A stretch of 64,000 nt of DNA from assembly GCF_003263785.1 (NCBI RefSeq), contig NZ_JYJK01000047.1, forward strand, positions 1 to 64,000. The letters are read 5' to 3'. Under the pieces are notes generated by a model that worked only from the letters and a program-made list of their open reading frames with translations, was not told where the DNA came from and did not search any database. Positions 41,006 through 51,838 of the stretch are shown here, one piece after another. Both the position numbers and the translations under genes were made by a program. The stretch is from Vibrio variabilis (GTDB lineage Bacteria; Pseudomonadota; Gammaproteobacteria; Enterobacterales; Vibrionaceae). Every line of letters begins with the position of its first letter. Position 1 is the stretch's first letter.

Positions 41006-41974
41006 TTATGATGCAACGTTGTCAAAATAACCTTGCAATGCGTCGAGCTGTTCATTTGCAGCATCAATCGCGTTGAAGGTACGGCGGAACTCACTCGCCT
41101 GTTCATGTTCTTTTAGGTACCAGCCAACATGCTTACGCGCGATGCGTGGACCTAAAAACTCACCATAAAACTGGTGAAGCGCTTGAACATGACCAAGCAA
41201 GATACCCTGCACATCCGAAGTCGGGCGCTCAGGCATCAGTGTGCCGTTTTCCAAGTAGTGTTGGATTTCCTCGAAAATCCATGGCCGTCCTTGGGCCGGA
41301 CGTCCAATCATCAAAGCGTCTGCACCGGTGTAATCCAGTACATATTTCGCTTTCTCTGGGCTATCGATATCACCGTTAGCGATAACCGGTATAGAGACAG
41401 CTTCTTTTACCGCTTTGATGCTGTCGTATTCTGCCTCGCCTTTGTACATGCAGGTACGAGTTCGACCATGAAGGGCGAGCGCCTGTATGCCGCAGTCTTC
41501 GGCTAGTTTTGCAATTTGGACACAGTTTTTATTGTCTGTATCCCAACCTGTACGGGTTTTTAATGTCACAGGGACATCGACGGCATCGACGACGGTACGC
41601 AGGATATCTTCGATGATATCTGGGTACTTTAGTAGTGCAGAACCCGCCAGTTTCTTATTCACTTTTTTAGCAGGGCAGCCCATATTGATGTCGATGATTT
41701 GCGCACCGTTTTCAACACTGAACTGTGCCGCTTCCGCCATAAGCGTTGGATCGGCACCTGCTATTTGCACGGAACGAATACCAGATTCACCCTCGTGCAC
41801 CATGCGCTGCTGTGACTTGGCTGTTTTCCACAGTTTCGGGTTTGAGGACATCATTTCACTGACGGCCATACCGGCACCGTAACGAAGGCACAACTCGCGG
41901 AACGGTCTATCGGTAACACCCGCCATGGGTGCGACAATGAGGTTGTTCTTAAGTTGGTATTGTCCGATTTTCAA
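41006..41974 (-). CDS. dusB: tRNA-dihydrouridine synthase B
   Basis: DusB reduces uridine to dihydrouridine at tRNA position 17, using FMN. The 322-residue protein has the TIM-barrel start ([16 protein letters not shown]), the catalytic Cys in [19 protein letters not shown], and ALHGRTR. It lies 23 bases upstream of fis, giving the usual dusB-fis operon. Confidence 0.97.
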   Translation of the reverse strand: MKIGQYQLKNNLIVAPMAGVTDRPFRELCLRYGAGMAVSEMMSSNPKLWKTAKSQQRMVHEGESGIRSVQIAGADPTLMAEAAQFSVENGAQIIDINMGCPAKKVNKKLAGSALLKYPDIIEDILRTVVDAVDVPVTLKTRTGWDTDNKNCVQIAKLAEDCGIQALALHGRTRTCMYKGEAEYDSIKAVKEAVSIPVIANGDIDSPEKAKYVLDYTGADALMIGRPAQGRPWIFEEIQHYLENGTLMPERPTSDVQGILLGHVQALHQFYGEFLGPRIARKHVGWYLKEHEQASEFRRTFNAIDAANEQLDALQGYFDNVAS

Positions 41975-42009
41975 AACATCGCCACAGGTTTACACAAGCA
42001 AGGGCGCGC

Positions 42010-42038
42010 ATTTTACGCATTTTTTCGGTGCGTGAAAA
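42010..42038 (-). promoter_or_regulatory. Candidate dusB-fis promoter with GC-rich discriminator
   Basis: On the minus strand TTTTCA (42033-42038) and TAAAAT (42010-42015) are spaced by exactly 17 bases and followed by GCGCGCCC. A GC-rich discriminator after the -10 is the hallmark of promoters under stringent (ppGpp) control, as known for E. coli fis. It lies about 36 bases upstream of the dusB start. Confidence 0.6.
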
Positions 42039-42124
42039 GACTAATATTTGAGCATTTACAATTTGTTTCTGCAAATTGTCGCATTTTCAGGCGCTTAGTC
42101 TTAAAACTATTCCTTTTAGAGCAA

Positions 42125-42162
42125 AAATAGCGGTGTTTTAGTCCTTTAAAACACCGCTATTT
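42125..42162. terminator. prmA terminator
   Basis: AAATAGCGGTGTTTTA (42125-42140) pairs with TAAAACACCGCTATTT (42147-42162). It follows prmA by about 12 bases and separates it from dusB-fis, which then need their own promoter. Confidence 0.88.
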
Positions 42163-42174
42163 AAACGAGAATGG

Positions 42175-43056
42175 TTATTTTTTGCCCGAGATTCGACACC
42201 ACTCGTTCAACTCAACGATAGGGTCAATGCTCATTTCATCGCGGTAGTAGTTAGCAACGTCTTCTGCTTGGGTATCTAGCACGCCAGACATGGCGAGTTC
42301 ACCACCCGGCTTAACGAGCCCTTTGATGATGCCTGACAGGTCACGAAGGGGACCCGCAAGAATGTTAGCGACCACGACGTCGGCAATCAGATCTTCAGGT
42401 TGATCCTGTGGCAGGAATAGCTCTAACTGGTCTGCTACACCATTGCGCTGCGCGTTGTCTTTTGACGCTACGAGTGCCTGAGGATCAATGTCGATCCCGA
42501 TGACTTTTGCCGCGCCCAGTTTGATCGCCGCAATGGCTAGGATCCCTGAACCACAGCCAAAGTCGATAACTGTTTTTCCAGCAAGATCTAATGACTCTAG
42601 CCACTCAAGACATAGAGCTGTGGTTGGGTGAGTACCGGTACCGAATGCTAGACCTGGGTCAAGCATCACGTTCACGGCATCTGGCTCTGGCACATCGCGC
42701 CAGCTTGGGCAGATCCACAAACGTTCACCAAACTTCATTGGGTGGAAGTTTTCCATCCACTCACGTTCCCAGTCCTTGTCTTCTAGCTGCTCGACTTTGT
42801 GCGCGAAACCTTCCGGTAGCATATTGCTGCCTTTAATGGTCTCAACTACCCACTTAGTGTCTGCTTCGGCATCATATAGTGCGACGATATCGGTATCGCC
42901 CCATAAACGCGTCTCACCAGGCAGCGGCTCAAATACAGGCGTGTCGTGTGCATCGAGGAAGGTGACAGACAATGCGCCCGTTTCTTCCATCAGCATGTCG
43001 CCGATTTGCTCTGCATTTTCATTGGTCGCGTTGAGTTTAATTTGAATCCAAGGCAT
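42175..43056 (-). CDS. prmA: Ribosomal protein L11 methyltransferase
   Basis: PrmA trimethylates ribosomal protein L11 with S-adenosylmethionine. The 293-residue protein has the family N-terminal domain ([20 protein letters not shown]) and the SAM-binding motif [20 protein letters not shown] with the acidic IDIDPQAL. Length matches E. coli (293). Confidence 0.97.
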   Translation of the reverse strand: MPWIQIKLNATNENAEQIGDMLMEETGALSVTFLDAHDTPVFEPLPGETRLWGDTDIVALYDAEADTKWVVETIKGSNMLPEGFAHKVEQLEDKDWEREWMENFHPMKFGERLWICPSWRDVPEPDAVNVMLDPGLAFGTGTHPTTALCLEWLESLDLAGKTVIDFGCGSGILAIAAIKLGAAKVIGIDIDPQALVASKDNAQRNGVADQLELFLPQDQPEDLIADVVVANILAGPLRDLSGIIKGLVKPGGELAMSGVLDTQAEDVANYYRDEMSIDPIVELNEWCRISGKK

Positions 43057-43118
43057 AAGTTGGGTCCTAGCAAGGTGAATTTTGCGCAGAGTGTAGCAGA
43101 TTCACTGACACTCGGCAT

Positions 43119-43144
43119 AAAAAAACCCGCCGTGGCGGGTTTTT
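43119..43144 (-). terminator. accBC terminator
   Basis: AAAAACCCGCC pairs with GGCGGGTTTTT (43121-43144), a short strong stem with T's on the minus strand. It lies between accC and prmA. Confidence 0.82.
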
Positions 43145-43160
43145 ATCAAGAGGGAAGCAA

Positions 43161-44504
43161 TTAGCTCATGCCAAGCTTCTTCTCTAGGTAATGAATGTTA
43201 GCACCGCCGTGTTGGAAGTTCTCATCATTCATGATTGATTCTTGTAGAGGAATGTTGGTCTTGATGCCTTCAATAAACATCTCACCTAGAGCATTCTTCA
43301 TGCGAGCAATCGCGACATCGCGGTTCTCACCGAACGTGATCAGCTTGCCGACCATTGAATCGTAGTGCGGTGGTACTGTGTAGCCTGTGTAGATGTGCGA
43401 TTCCCAACGAACGCCCATACCGCCTGGCGCGTGGAAGCGCGTGATGGTACCTGGACATGGTAGGAAGCGCTCAGGATCTTCCGCGTTAATACGACATTCA
43501 ATCGCATGACCACGCAGTTTTATGTCATCTTGAGTGAACGACAGCGGTTGCCCCGCTGCTACGCGTAGCTGCTCTTTGATTAGGTCAACGCCAGTCACCA
43601 TCTCTGTTACTGGGTGCTCTACCTGAATACGCGTGTTCATTTCGATAAAGTAGAACTCGCCGTTTTCGTATAGGAATTCAAACGTACCTGCGCCGCGGTA
43701 ACCGATCTCGATACATGCACGAGTACAACGTTCACCGATGTACTTACGCATCTCTTCAGTGATGCCCGGTGCCGGTGCTTCCTCGACAACCTTTTGGTGA
43801 CGACGCTGCATTGAACAGTCACGTTCGCCAAGGTGGATAGCGCCGCCTTGACCGTCTGCGATAACCTGAACTTCAACGTGACGAGGGTTTTCTAGGAATT
43901 TCTCCATGTAAACCATGTCGTTGTTGAAGGCAGCTTTTGCTTCTGCGCGAGTCATAGCAATGGATTCGACCAGCTCACCTTCACTGCGAACCACACGCAT
44001 ACCACGACCACCGCCACCACCAGAGGCTTTGATGATCACTGGGTAGCCAATGCGCTTAGCGTGCGCTTTGTTCTTCGCTTCATCGTTGTCAAGTGGGCCG
44101 TCAGAGCCAGGTACACATGGTACGCCCGCTTTCTTCATTGCTGTGATAGCCGATACTTTGTCGCCCATCATGCGAATCGTGTCCGCTTTTGGACCGATGA
44201 AGATGAATCCAGAACGCTCAACTTGCTCAGCAAAATCGGCATTCTCAGATAAGAAACCGTAACCTGGGTGGATCGCCACAGCACCTGTTACTTCAGCGGC
44301 TGAGATGATGCGTGGGATGTTTAGGTAGCTGTCGATACCACGTGCTGGACCAATACAGATGGCTTCATCAGCAAGCAATACGTGTTTAAGATCGCGGTCC
44401 GCTGTTGAGTGAACAGCGACCGTCTTGATACCTAATTCTTTACAAGCGCGCAAAATACGAAGTGCAATCTCACCTCGGTTTGCGATAACGACTTTATCTA
44501 ACAT
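43161..44504 (-). CDS. accC: Acetyl-CoA carboxylase, biotin carboxylase subunit
   Basis: AccC carboxylates the biotin on AccB with bicarbonate and ATP, the first half of malonyl-CoA synthesis. The 447-residue protein opens [18 protein letters not shown] and has the ATP-grasp glycine loop [10 protein letters not shown] and [15 protein letters not shown] use ATG 44504; a TTG two codons earlier is less likely. Downstream of accB by 14 bases. Confidence 0.98.
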   Translation of the reverse strand: MLDKVVIANRGEIALRILRACKELGIKTVAVHSTADRDLKHVLLADEAICIGPARGIDSYLNIPRIISAAEVTGAVAIHPGYGFLSENADFAEQVERSGFIFIGPKADTIRMMGDKVSAITAMKKAGVPCVPGSDGPLDNDEAKNKAHAKRIGYPVIIKASGGGGGRGMRVVRSEGELVESIAMTRAEAKAAFNNDMVYMEKFLENPRHVEVQVIADGQGGAIHLGERDCSMQRRHQKVVEEAPAPGITEEMRKYIGERCTRACIEIGYRGAGTFEFLYENGEFYFIEMNTRIQVEHPVTEMVTGVDLIKEQLRVAAGQPLSFTQDDIKLRGHAIECRINAEDPERFLPCPGTITRFHAPGGMGVRWESHIYTGYTVPPHYDSMVGKLITFGENRDVAIARMKNALGEMFIEGIKTNIPLQESIMNDENFQHGGANIHYLEKKLGMS

Positions 44505-44518
44505 AGTCAAAGCCCCGC

Positions 44519-44980
44519 TTATTCGATAATAACTAGCGGTTGATCGAATTCTACAGCTTGACCATCTTCAACTAGGATAGCGGTAACAACGCCAGACTTG
44601 TCTGCTTCAATCTGGTTCATCATTTTCATTGCTTCAACGATACAGATAGTGTCGCCAGCGTTGACTGATTGGCCAACTTCAACAAATGGCTTTGAGTCAG
44701 GGCTTGGCGCACGGTAGAAGCTACCTACCATTGGAGAAAGAACTTGGTGACCAGCTGGTACTGCAGGTGCTGCTTCTTCAGCTGCAACAGGTGTCGCAGC
44801 TGGAGCTGCTGCAGGCGCAGCTACTGGAGCAGGCGCTGCTGCGTATTGAACAGGAGCTGGTGCAGCAACAGGACCGCTGCGGCTGATGCGTACTGACTCT
44901 TCACCTTCAGAAATTTCTAGCTCAGCGATGCCAGACTCTTCAACCAGTTCAATTAGCTTCTTAATTTTACGAATATCCAT
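44519..44980 (-). CDS. accB: Biotin carboxyl carrier protein of acetyl-CoA carboxylase
   Basis: AccB carries biotin for acetyl-CoA carboxylase. The 153-residue protein has the N-terminal [20 protein letters not shown] helix, a long Ala/Pro linker (residues about 35-75) and the C-terminal biotinyl domain with the biotinylated Lys in [16 protein letters not shown]. First of the accBC pair, downstream of aroQ as in many bacteria. Confidence 0.98.
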   Translation of the reverse strand: MDIRKIKKLIELVEESGIAELEISEGEESVRISRSGPVAAPAPVQYAAAPAPVAAPAAAPAATPVAAEEAAPAVPAGHQVLSPMVGSFYRAPSPDSKPFVEVGQSVNAGDTICIVEAMKMMNQIEADKSGVVTAILVEDGQAVEFDQPLVIIE

Positions 44981-45039
44981 GTTTCTTTCTCTTCGTCTTG
45001 TGAGTAAGACGGCTTTGCATTAAGCCGTAGAGTATTTGG

Positions 45040-45488
45040 TTAGTTTGCTTTTAGTGCCTTGATGGCTGCTGAAAGCGCAAATTCATAGCCTTGTGAACCT
45101 AATCCGCAAATCACCCCTTGCGCCACATCGGACAGATAAGAGTGATGACGGAAGGCCTCTCTGGCATGAACGTTTGATAAGTGCACTTCGATAAACGGGA
45201 TTGAGACACCCAGCAATGCATCACGCAATGCCACACTGGTATGAGTAAACGCTGCTGGGTTGATGATGATAAAATCGGTATTCCCAAATGCCGCGTGTAT
45301 GGCCTCAATCAGTTCATATTCACGATTAGATTGAAGGTGGGACAGCTCGATGTCGCTTCTGCCGCTTGCTTTTCTAAGTTATCAACAATTTGTGAGAGTG
45401 TTTCACTGCCGTAATGTCCCGGCTCTCTGACACCTAAAAGGTTAAGATTTGGGCCATTTAAAACTAGAATTCGAGACTTTGCTGTCAT
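45040..45488 (-). CDS. aroQ: 3-dehydroquinate dehydratase type II (one-base frameshift)
   Basis: AroQ dehydrates 3-dehydroquinate in the shikimate pathway. The N-terminal part starts [20 protein letters not shown], with [11 protein letters not shown], and goes out of frame at AEAT. One base missing near 45354 (plus strand GTCGC should be GTCCGC) restores [23 protein letters not shown] and the C-terminal part, with [17 protein letters not shown] and [17 protein letters not shown]. Repaired length is 149 residues, normal for type II enzymes. It precedes accB by about 60 bases. Confidence 0.93.
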
Positions 45489-45712
45489 ATTGTCGCCATC
45501 TTCGGTTAACGTGAAATAAACGAGGTTTATCCCAAGTTTACATAAAAATAGGAGCTGCTGAGAAGCTCATTAAGCTCGTATTTTTAAAAATTGACCAAGA
45601 TTATAGCTAATTCACAACATTTAGCAGCAATTTACTGGTCTAATCACCTGTAGTCTGGCAGAAAATTTGCAGCACAGAGCACATTTTGACAGGCTGCTGA
45701 AAAAACCTGAAA

Positions 45713-45741
45713 CAAAAAAGCCGCCCAATTGAGGGCGGCTT
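45713..45741 (-). terminator. acs terminator
   Basis: AAGCCGCCC (45718-45726) pairs with GGGCGGCTT (45733-45741) around AATTGA; the minus strand continues with TTTTTTGTT. It follows the acs stop by about 25 bases. Confidence 0.88.
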
Positions 45742-45765
45742 GTTATCAAGTTGTCAAAACAGTCA

Positions 45766-47714
45766 TTAAGCCAGTTCGGCTTTTTCGGCAATGAGCTTGT
45801 CGACCACGCTTGGGTCTGCCAGTGTGGATGTGTCACCTAGGTTGCTGGTGTCACCTGTTGCGATCTTACGTAGGATACGACGCATGATTTTGCCTGAGCG
45901 GGTCTTAGGCAATGCATCGGTCCAGTGCAGCACGTCTGGTGTTGCGATAGGGCCGATTTCTTTACGAACCCAGTCTTTCACTTCTTTGTGCAGCTCTGCA
46001 GATGGGAACTCACCATCGTTTAGTGTGATGTAGCATAGATAGCCTGACCCTTAATGTCGTGCGGGATACCGACGATGGCCGCTTCTGCAATCTTATCGAA
46101 GGCAACTAATGCCGACTCAATCTCAGCGGTACCCATACGGTGACCAGAGACGTTAAGCACGTCATCAACACGACCTGTGATCCAGTAGTAGCCATCTTCA
46201 TCACGGCGTGCGCCGTCGCCAGTAAAGTACATGCCTTTAAAGGTAGAGAAATAAGTCTGCTCAAAGCGCTCATGGTCACCATAAACGGTGCGCATTTGCC
46301 CTGGCCAAGAGTCAAGAATGACGAGGTTACCTTCGGTCGCACCATCGACAATGTTGCCCATGTTATCGACCAATGCCGGTTGTACACCGAAGAATGGGCG
46401 AGTTGCCGAACCTGGTTTGAGCTCTGTGGCTCCCGGAAGTGGAGTAATCAAGATGCCGCCTGTTTCTGTCTGCCACCAGGTGTCGACGATAGGTGATTGC
46501 TCATTACCGATAGTTTTGTAATACCATTCCCAAGCTTCTGGGTTGATAGGTTCGCCAACTGAGCCCATGATGCGCAGGCTGTCGCGAGTTGTGCCTTTCA
46601 CCGCTTCGTCGCCCTTCGCCATTAACGCGCGGATGGCCGTCGGTGCAGTGTAAAGAATATTCACTTGGTGCTTATCGACCACTTCGCTCATGCGGCTCGT
46701 ATTTGGGTAGTTTGGCACGCCTTCAAATAAGATGGTTTTAGCGCCATTGGCAAGCGGCCCGTAGATGAGATAAGTGTGGCCAGTGATCCAACCTACATCC
46801 GCAGTACACCAGAAGGTTTCCCCTGGTTGGTAATCAAACACGTACTTAAAGGTCATGGTCGCATAAACCAGGTATCCGCCGGTGGTGTGCATTACGCCTT
46901 TAGGTTTACCTGTAGAGCCTGATGTATAAAGGATGAATAGTGGATCTTCCGCGTTCATCTCTTCTGGTGGGCATACTTCAGAGGCATTGGCTGTCGCTTC
47001 ATGCCACCACACATCACGATGTTCATGCCAAGCCACATCGCCACCCGTGCGCTTGAGCACCATGACTTTAGAGATGGTTTTCACTTCTGGGTTAGTCAGT
47101 GCTTCATCGACATTCTTTTTCAGCGGTACTGCACGGCCGCCGCGAACGCCTTCATCTGCAGTGATAACGACCTTAGCGTCGGAATCGATAATACGACCAG
47201 ACAGTGCTTCAGGAGAGAAACCGCCAAATACCACAGTATGTACCGCACCAATGCGGGTACACGCGAGCATGGCCACTGCCGCTTCTGGCACCATTGGCAT
47301 GTAAAGACAAACCACATCGCCTTTGTTTACGCCTTGAGCCTTAAGCGCATTGGAGAACTTACACACTTCTTTGTGCAGTTCGTTAAAGGTTAGCGTCTTG
47401 TCGTCTGCTGGATCATCGCCTTCCCAAATGATAGCAACATCGTCGCCACGCTCTGCCAGATGGCGATCAATACAGTTGGCTGAGACGTTTAGGGTGCCAT
47501 CTTCAAACCAGCGAATGTCGACGTGGCCAGTATCAAAAGAAGTTTGCTTGACCTTAGTGAATGGTTTAATCCAGTCAACGATTTTGCCGTGTTCGCCCCA
47601 GAATCCTTCTGGGTCTGAAACAGACTGTTGATACATGGATAGATAAGTGTCGTTATCCGCGTGGGTGTTAGTTTTAATGTTTTCTTTTACCGGATAGACA
47701 TGAACTTCACTCAT
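45766..47714 (-). CDS. acs: Acetyl-CoA synthetase (one-base frameshift)
   Basis: Acs activates acetate to acetyl-CoA through acetyl-AMP. The main frame has the AMP-binding loop [14 protein letters not shown], the WWQTETGG segment and the hinge region [21 protein letters not shown]. It breaks at GQAIYA; one base restored near 46032 (plus strand GTAGC should be GTAAGC) continues [19 protein letters not shown] to the C terminus. That part holds [11 protein letters not shown], whose Lys is the site of inhibitory acetylation in known Acs. Repaired length 649 residues. SD AAAGGAG. It sits on the opposite strand from crbS and acs is the main CrbS/CrbR target known in Vibrio. Confidence 0.97.
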
Positions 47715-47765
47715 TGCTTCTCTCCTTTGAATTGAGCTTAGCGGGCTAGGGCTGAACTAGATCGT

Positions 47766-47793
47766 GTATTAACTCTCGACTAGTTCGCTGCAA
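47766..47793 (-). promoter_or_regulatory. Candidate acs promoter
   Basis: On the minus strand TTGCAG (47788-47793) and TAATAC (47766-47771) are 16 bases apart, about 50 bases before the acs start codon. Match by eye. Confidence 0.4.
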
Positions 47794-47889
47794 TGAGCAA
47801 TTAGACTTTAGGCGTACTGAATAAAAATCGAACTAAATTAGTGGCTTAGGTTGGTGTGTAATGAGATCTTGGTCGCAGTTCTGGCGATT

Positions 47890-48516
47890 TTAGTTCTGAG
47901 GTCTAAATGGTGGCAATGTGCCACGGGTCAGTTTCAGGTACACCATGGCGGCTGCTTTCGCATCTTCTAATGCGTCGTGTTTGTGATAATTGGGGATCTG
48001 TAAATGACGGCAGATGGCTTCTAGGCTCAAGTCAAAATAGCCATTGGGCAATTGTTTTAGAAGTTGATCGTTGTAAATCTGACTGACCTCGACCAAGGCG
48101 TTTGGCAATGGGAACCCCAAGTGCTTTTTACACGCACGATCAAGGATCTTTTTATCGTAACGGATGTGGTAGCCAACGAGCGGGCGATTACCAATAAACT
48201 GTAGCAGCGCCTTGATCGCTTGCTTCTCGCTAATGCCGTGCTTGAGATCGTCATGGCGAATATGGTGAATTTTGATGGAATCCTCATCGAGGGTCTTTGG
48301 TGCGGACAGGCGCACTTCAAATGGGGCGCTGGTAATAATGCGATTGTCGATGATTTTTGTTGCCGCAATGGTAACAATGTCGGCCACGTTCGGGTCGAGG
48401 CTGGTGGTCTCACAATCGAGTGAGACAAACTCATCGGGATCGGGCTTGGTGAACAAACCTTGGTAAGGCGTGCCTTTTGTCCGGTAGCGCCAAAAGGCTC
48501 TGGTGACAATATTCAT
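47890..48516 (-). CDS. DnaQ-like 3'-5' exonuclease
   Basis: The 208-residue protein has the DEDDh exonuclease motifs in order: SLDCETTSLDP (Exo I, Asp and Glu), GYHIRYDKKILD (Exo II) and HDALEDAKAAA (Exo III, His and Asp). It resembles DNA polymerase III epsilon but is shorter and lacks a polymerase-binding tail I can recognise. It starts 16 bases after the DUF294 gene on the same strand, so the two are one transcript. Substrate unknown. Confidence 0.88.
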   Translation of the reverse strand: MNIVTRAFWRYRTKGTPYQGLFTKPDPDEFVSLDCETTSLDPNVADIVTIAATKIIDNRIITSAPFEVRLSAPKTLDEDSIKIHHIRHDDLKHGISEKQAIKALLQFIGNRPLVGYHIRYDKKILDRACKKHLGFPLPNALVEVSQIYNDQLLKQLPNGYFDLSLEAICRHLQIPNYHKHDALEDAKAAAMVYLKLTRGTLPPFRPQN

Positions 48517-48532
48517 GTTTCACCTCGCTACG

Positions 48533-50367
48533 TTAGTGGCGAATTTGATAGTGGTAACCAAGCCATTGCTTGAACTTTTTCACTACATGCAAACCGTGTC
48601 TAAGTAGATCTCGCTCGGGTCGTTCAAGCGCATCCAATTTTATGGCGTTGCTCGTGTCATGGTGGGAAAGTTGCTGCTGAAGGCGTAGTTTAAATAGGTG
48701 TTTGAGTGCCTCTGATAGATTCTCAGCCGTCGCTTTCTCTAAGACTCGTTTTGCCACCAATTGGTCGATGCGATCAAACGTGTTAGTGGCATCAATGGCG
48801 TATTCCATGCTTAATGCTCTGACGCCGTGCACGATAGGGAAGATCCCCCTTGTTTGAGATCGACGCCTTGCTTCGAGCTTTTTACGTTACCAAATAGGGT
48901 GAGCGGCACCGCGAAGTTAAGGGCAGGGCGAGTGAACTCGGTTAAGATCAGCTCTTGTCCCTCCATTTTTTGTTGCAGGTGCTGCTTGACCGGTGAGAGT
49001 AAGGCTTCGTTGCCGGCTACTGCTCTTGCATCAGCGAGAATGGCAATCTCCATGACACTTTCGCTGTTGGCACTGGCGACCAACTCATTAATACGCTGTT
49101 GCCAAGCGTCAGTCGTGCGTACCCAGTGAGGGTTGCTGACCATGACTTTGCCAGGCAAAGTGGATAGCCAAGACGTGCGAGCGTGTGGTTGAGTTCATCA
49201 AGCACTTTTTGTTGATTCGGCCATTCCAGACCTGGCTCGAGAATGAGCGCATTGTCTTGATCCGTTTTAAGAATTTGCTCGCCGCGCCCTTCAGAGCCCA
49301 TCACAACTAAGCAGCAGTGATTGTGCATCGCGGGTGGTACTACAAGCTCAAAGGCACGCTCAATGATTTGTTCGTTAACGGCTGAAACCAACTCCATCAT
49401 AAATCGGGTGCGAATACCGTTGGTTACAAGGCTATCGACCAGTTGCTGTTGACGATTAGACGCTAGAGCCAGCTCTTCAACACTATTCGCGCGGGCAATG
49501 CTGAGTGATAACACGTGAGAGTGGGTGGAGAACGCACTAAGAATCTGCGTCATATCGAGCATTCCCACCGCTTGGCTGCCTTCACACACCATTAAGCGCT
49601 TTACTCGTTGACGAGTCATGGTCACCATGGCGTTGAACAAAAACTCATGCTTCTCCACTTGATGCACAGGATAGGTGGCAATCTTGCCAATCGCGGTGTC
49701 GCTGTCTAGCTTGTCGAGCACCACGGGCGTGGAGCATGTTGGTACGAGTGACAATGCCATAAGGCGTGGCATTTTTAGTGACGCGAGGGTCGTCGCTGGT
49801 AAGTTCAATCAATGCCGCGTCCACGCCTTGGCTAAGTAAGGTTTCGGTCACCGTGGTGATCGGCATGTCTGCAGGCAGAATTAATGGCGGATGGTAGATG
49901 TCCTCATCGACTTTGGTGAGGATAAACTCGCCTAAATTTTGCTGTTTTTGCGCCTCTTCAATCAATTGTTGGCGTGTCGCCAGGCTAGTGTCGAAGTAAG
50001 CGGCGAACTGACCGTTGCTGTGATAAAGCGAGAGAAATACATCTTTAGGAAGTAGGTAAACCAGCGTGTCTTCTAGGGCGACGTAATCATGTTTGACGGT
50101 TTCACTGAGTATCGCTCTGACATCAAACATATCGTCATAAGTATAGTGAGCGTAGACTTCTTTTTGTTCGCTATCGCGCTCTTCGACGGAGCCCTTGATA
50201 ATGATATGCAGATGGTCGGCATGGCTACCCGCCTTTAGGATGGTGTCTTTGTCTCGATAGTAGGCGACATCCAGCGCGGAGCGAAGCTCGGTTTGTTGGC
50301 TGTCACTGAGTCGATCGAAAGGTGGTGACGACATATTGAATTTATCAGGCATACCAGAGCGCTCCAT
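48533..50367 (-). CDS. cNMP-binding/CBS/DUF294 nucleotidyltransferase (three indels)
   Basis: Repaired length about 611 residues. Domain order: a cyclic-nucleotide-binding-like domain (residues about 10-130, ILKAGSHADHLHIIIKGSVEERD), two CBS repeats (about 165-290, ATPYGIVTRTNML and RVKRLMVCEGSQAVGMLD), a GlnD-like nucleotidyltransferase (DUF294, with VMGSEGRGEQILKTDQDNAL; the GS and DxD are intact), and the DUF294_C substrate-binding domain. Breaks: an extra G at 49725-49727, a missing base at 49154-49155 and one missing in the C-run at 48845-48849. An upstream ATG at 50367 or 50352 may be the start. Function unknown; this family often lies beside acetate transporter genes. Confidence 0.85.
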
Positions 50368-50580
50368 TTTCTCCCATCATGGCTATAGTCTGGCAAATTC
50401 GTCGCCAAGCTCCAGACGACTTTAGTCGAACACGGTGAGTGGGGTTCTTCTGAGGGTCTTCGCTGCGCAGGATAGGGGGAAATTTACGCTAGAGATTAAT
50501 TCCCTTTTTATGAGCAAGGTCTCGTTGCATAATAGCGCCACTTTTAATCCGCCTATCCTGTTGTAGCAAGGTTCATTGAC

Positions 50581-51768
50581 ATGTTAACGCCTTCCCCTTT
50601 TGCTTGGGTTTCCCAATATTTATTTGGTTTCTTTTTTGCCTACGGCGTGTATTTGCCGTTTTGGGCGTTGTGGTTTGAAGACCAAGGGGTGTCAGCTGCC
50701 GATGTTGGCTTGCTCATGGGGCTGGGTTTTGCCACTCGATGTGTGGCGAACCTGCTTATCACGCCGCGTATTCACAAAGCCGAAAGTCTATTGCCTGCGC
50801 TGCGCTGGGCGACGTTAGCGTGTACTTTGTTTGTGGCTGCACACTTAGCTGCAGGGCCGAGCTTCGCGATGCTAGCGTTAGTCACTGTACTGTTTAATTT
50901 GAGCTTTGGTCCTGTGGTTCCATTGTCAGATGCGGCAGCGAACCATTATGCGAACAGGGATATGCTTGATTATGGGCGCACACGCCTTTGGGGCTCGGTG
51001 GCCTTTATCGCTGGCTCTTCTGTGGTGGGTTACCTTGCTTCTCAATTCGGTGCCAACATGATTGTTTACACGGCTTTGGCAGGCTTTGTCATCTCAATGC
51101 TACTGGTGATGCGTAATCCTGCGACTATGCCGGTATCACAAAGTCATGATGATGCAGCAAGGCCGAAGCTCAGCGCGTTATTAAAAGAGGCGTCAGTCAT
51201 TCGCTTTTTGGTCTTGATTGCGCTTATTCAAGGCAGTCACGCTGCGTACTACAGTTTTAGCTCTATTTACTGGAAAGAAGCCCGTCACCCTGAGAGCCTC
51301 ATTGGTTACCTGTGGAGCTTGGGTGTGGTATCGGAAGTGATGCTGTTTGCTTTTAGCAAGAAATGGTTTGCTGGCTGGTCGCTACGTACTCTGTTTGTGA
51401 TTTCATCCGTGGGCGTTATTGTGCGTTGGGGCTTGACGGCTTCAACCACCGCTGTCGGTGCCTTGGTGGTGATTCAGCTTTTACATGGCGTGACGTTTGC
51501 TATCGCGCATATTGCGGCGATTCAATATATCCAGAAGTCAGACGCCAATAAAATGGTGGCATTACAGGCGCTCTATAACGCTATCCCACTCGGTGCGTTC
51601 ATTGCTCTGATGATGGCTGTGAGTGGTTGGGGTTATGAGAATTGGGGCGCGAATGTGTTCTGGGGTATGGCGGCGATGGGCGTATTGGCGCTGTTTATCA
51701 AAGTCGAACCAGGTAAAAATGGCGTGAAAGATATCCAGGAAAAATCTCAGCCTGAGCCACAGAAATGA
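50581..51768 (+). CDS. MFS transporter, HcaT-like
   Basis: The 395-residue protein has about twelve hydrophobic segments and the start FAWVSQYLFGFFFAYGVYLPFWALWFEDQGVSA that is typical of the 3-phenylpropionate (HcaT) MFS family (key residues only shown). A GRTRLWGSVAFI loop follows segment 4. The substrate is not shown by the sequence. It lies between the divergent DUF294 gene and crbS, 70 bases ahead of crbS on the same strand. Confidence 0.86.
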   Translation: MLTPSPFAWVSQYLFGFFFAYGVYLPFWALWFEDQGVSAADVGLLMGLGFATRCVANLLITPRIHKAESLLPALRWATLACTLFVAAHLAAGPSFAMLALVTVLFNLSFGPVVPLSDAAANHYANRDMLDYGRTRLWGSVAFIAGSSVVGYLASQFGANMIVYTALAGFVISMLLVMRNPATMPVSQSHDDAARPKLSALLKEASVIRFLVLIALIQGSHAAYYSFSSIYWKEARHPESLIGYLWSLGVVSEVMLFAFSKKWFAGWSLRTLFVISSVGVIVRWGLTASTTAVGALVVIQLLHGVTFAIAHIAAIQYIQKSDANKMVALQALYNAIPLGAFIALMMAVSGWGYENWGANVFWGMAAMGVLALFIKVEPGKNGVKDIQEKSQPEPQK

Positions 51769-51838
51769 GTTACGGAGTTTGAGAAAGTTTGTGATAACCC
51801 TTTAAATAATAGTTAACGATTTTAAAGGGATATCACTT

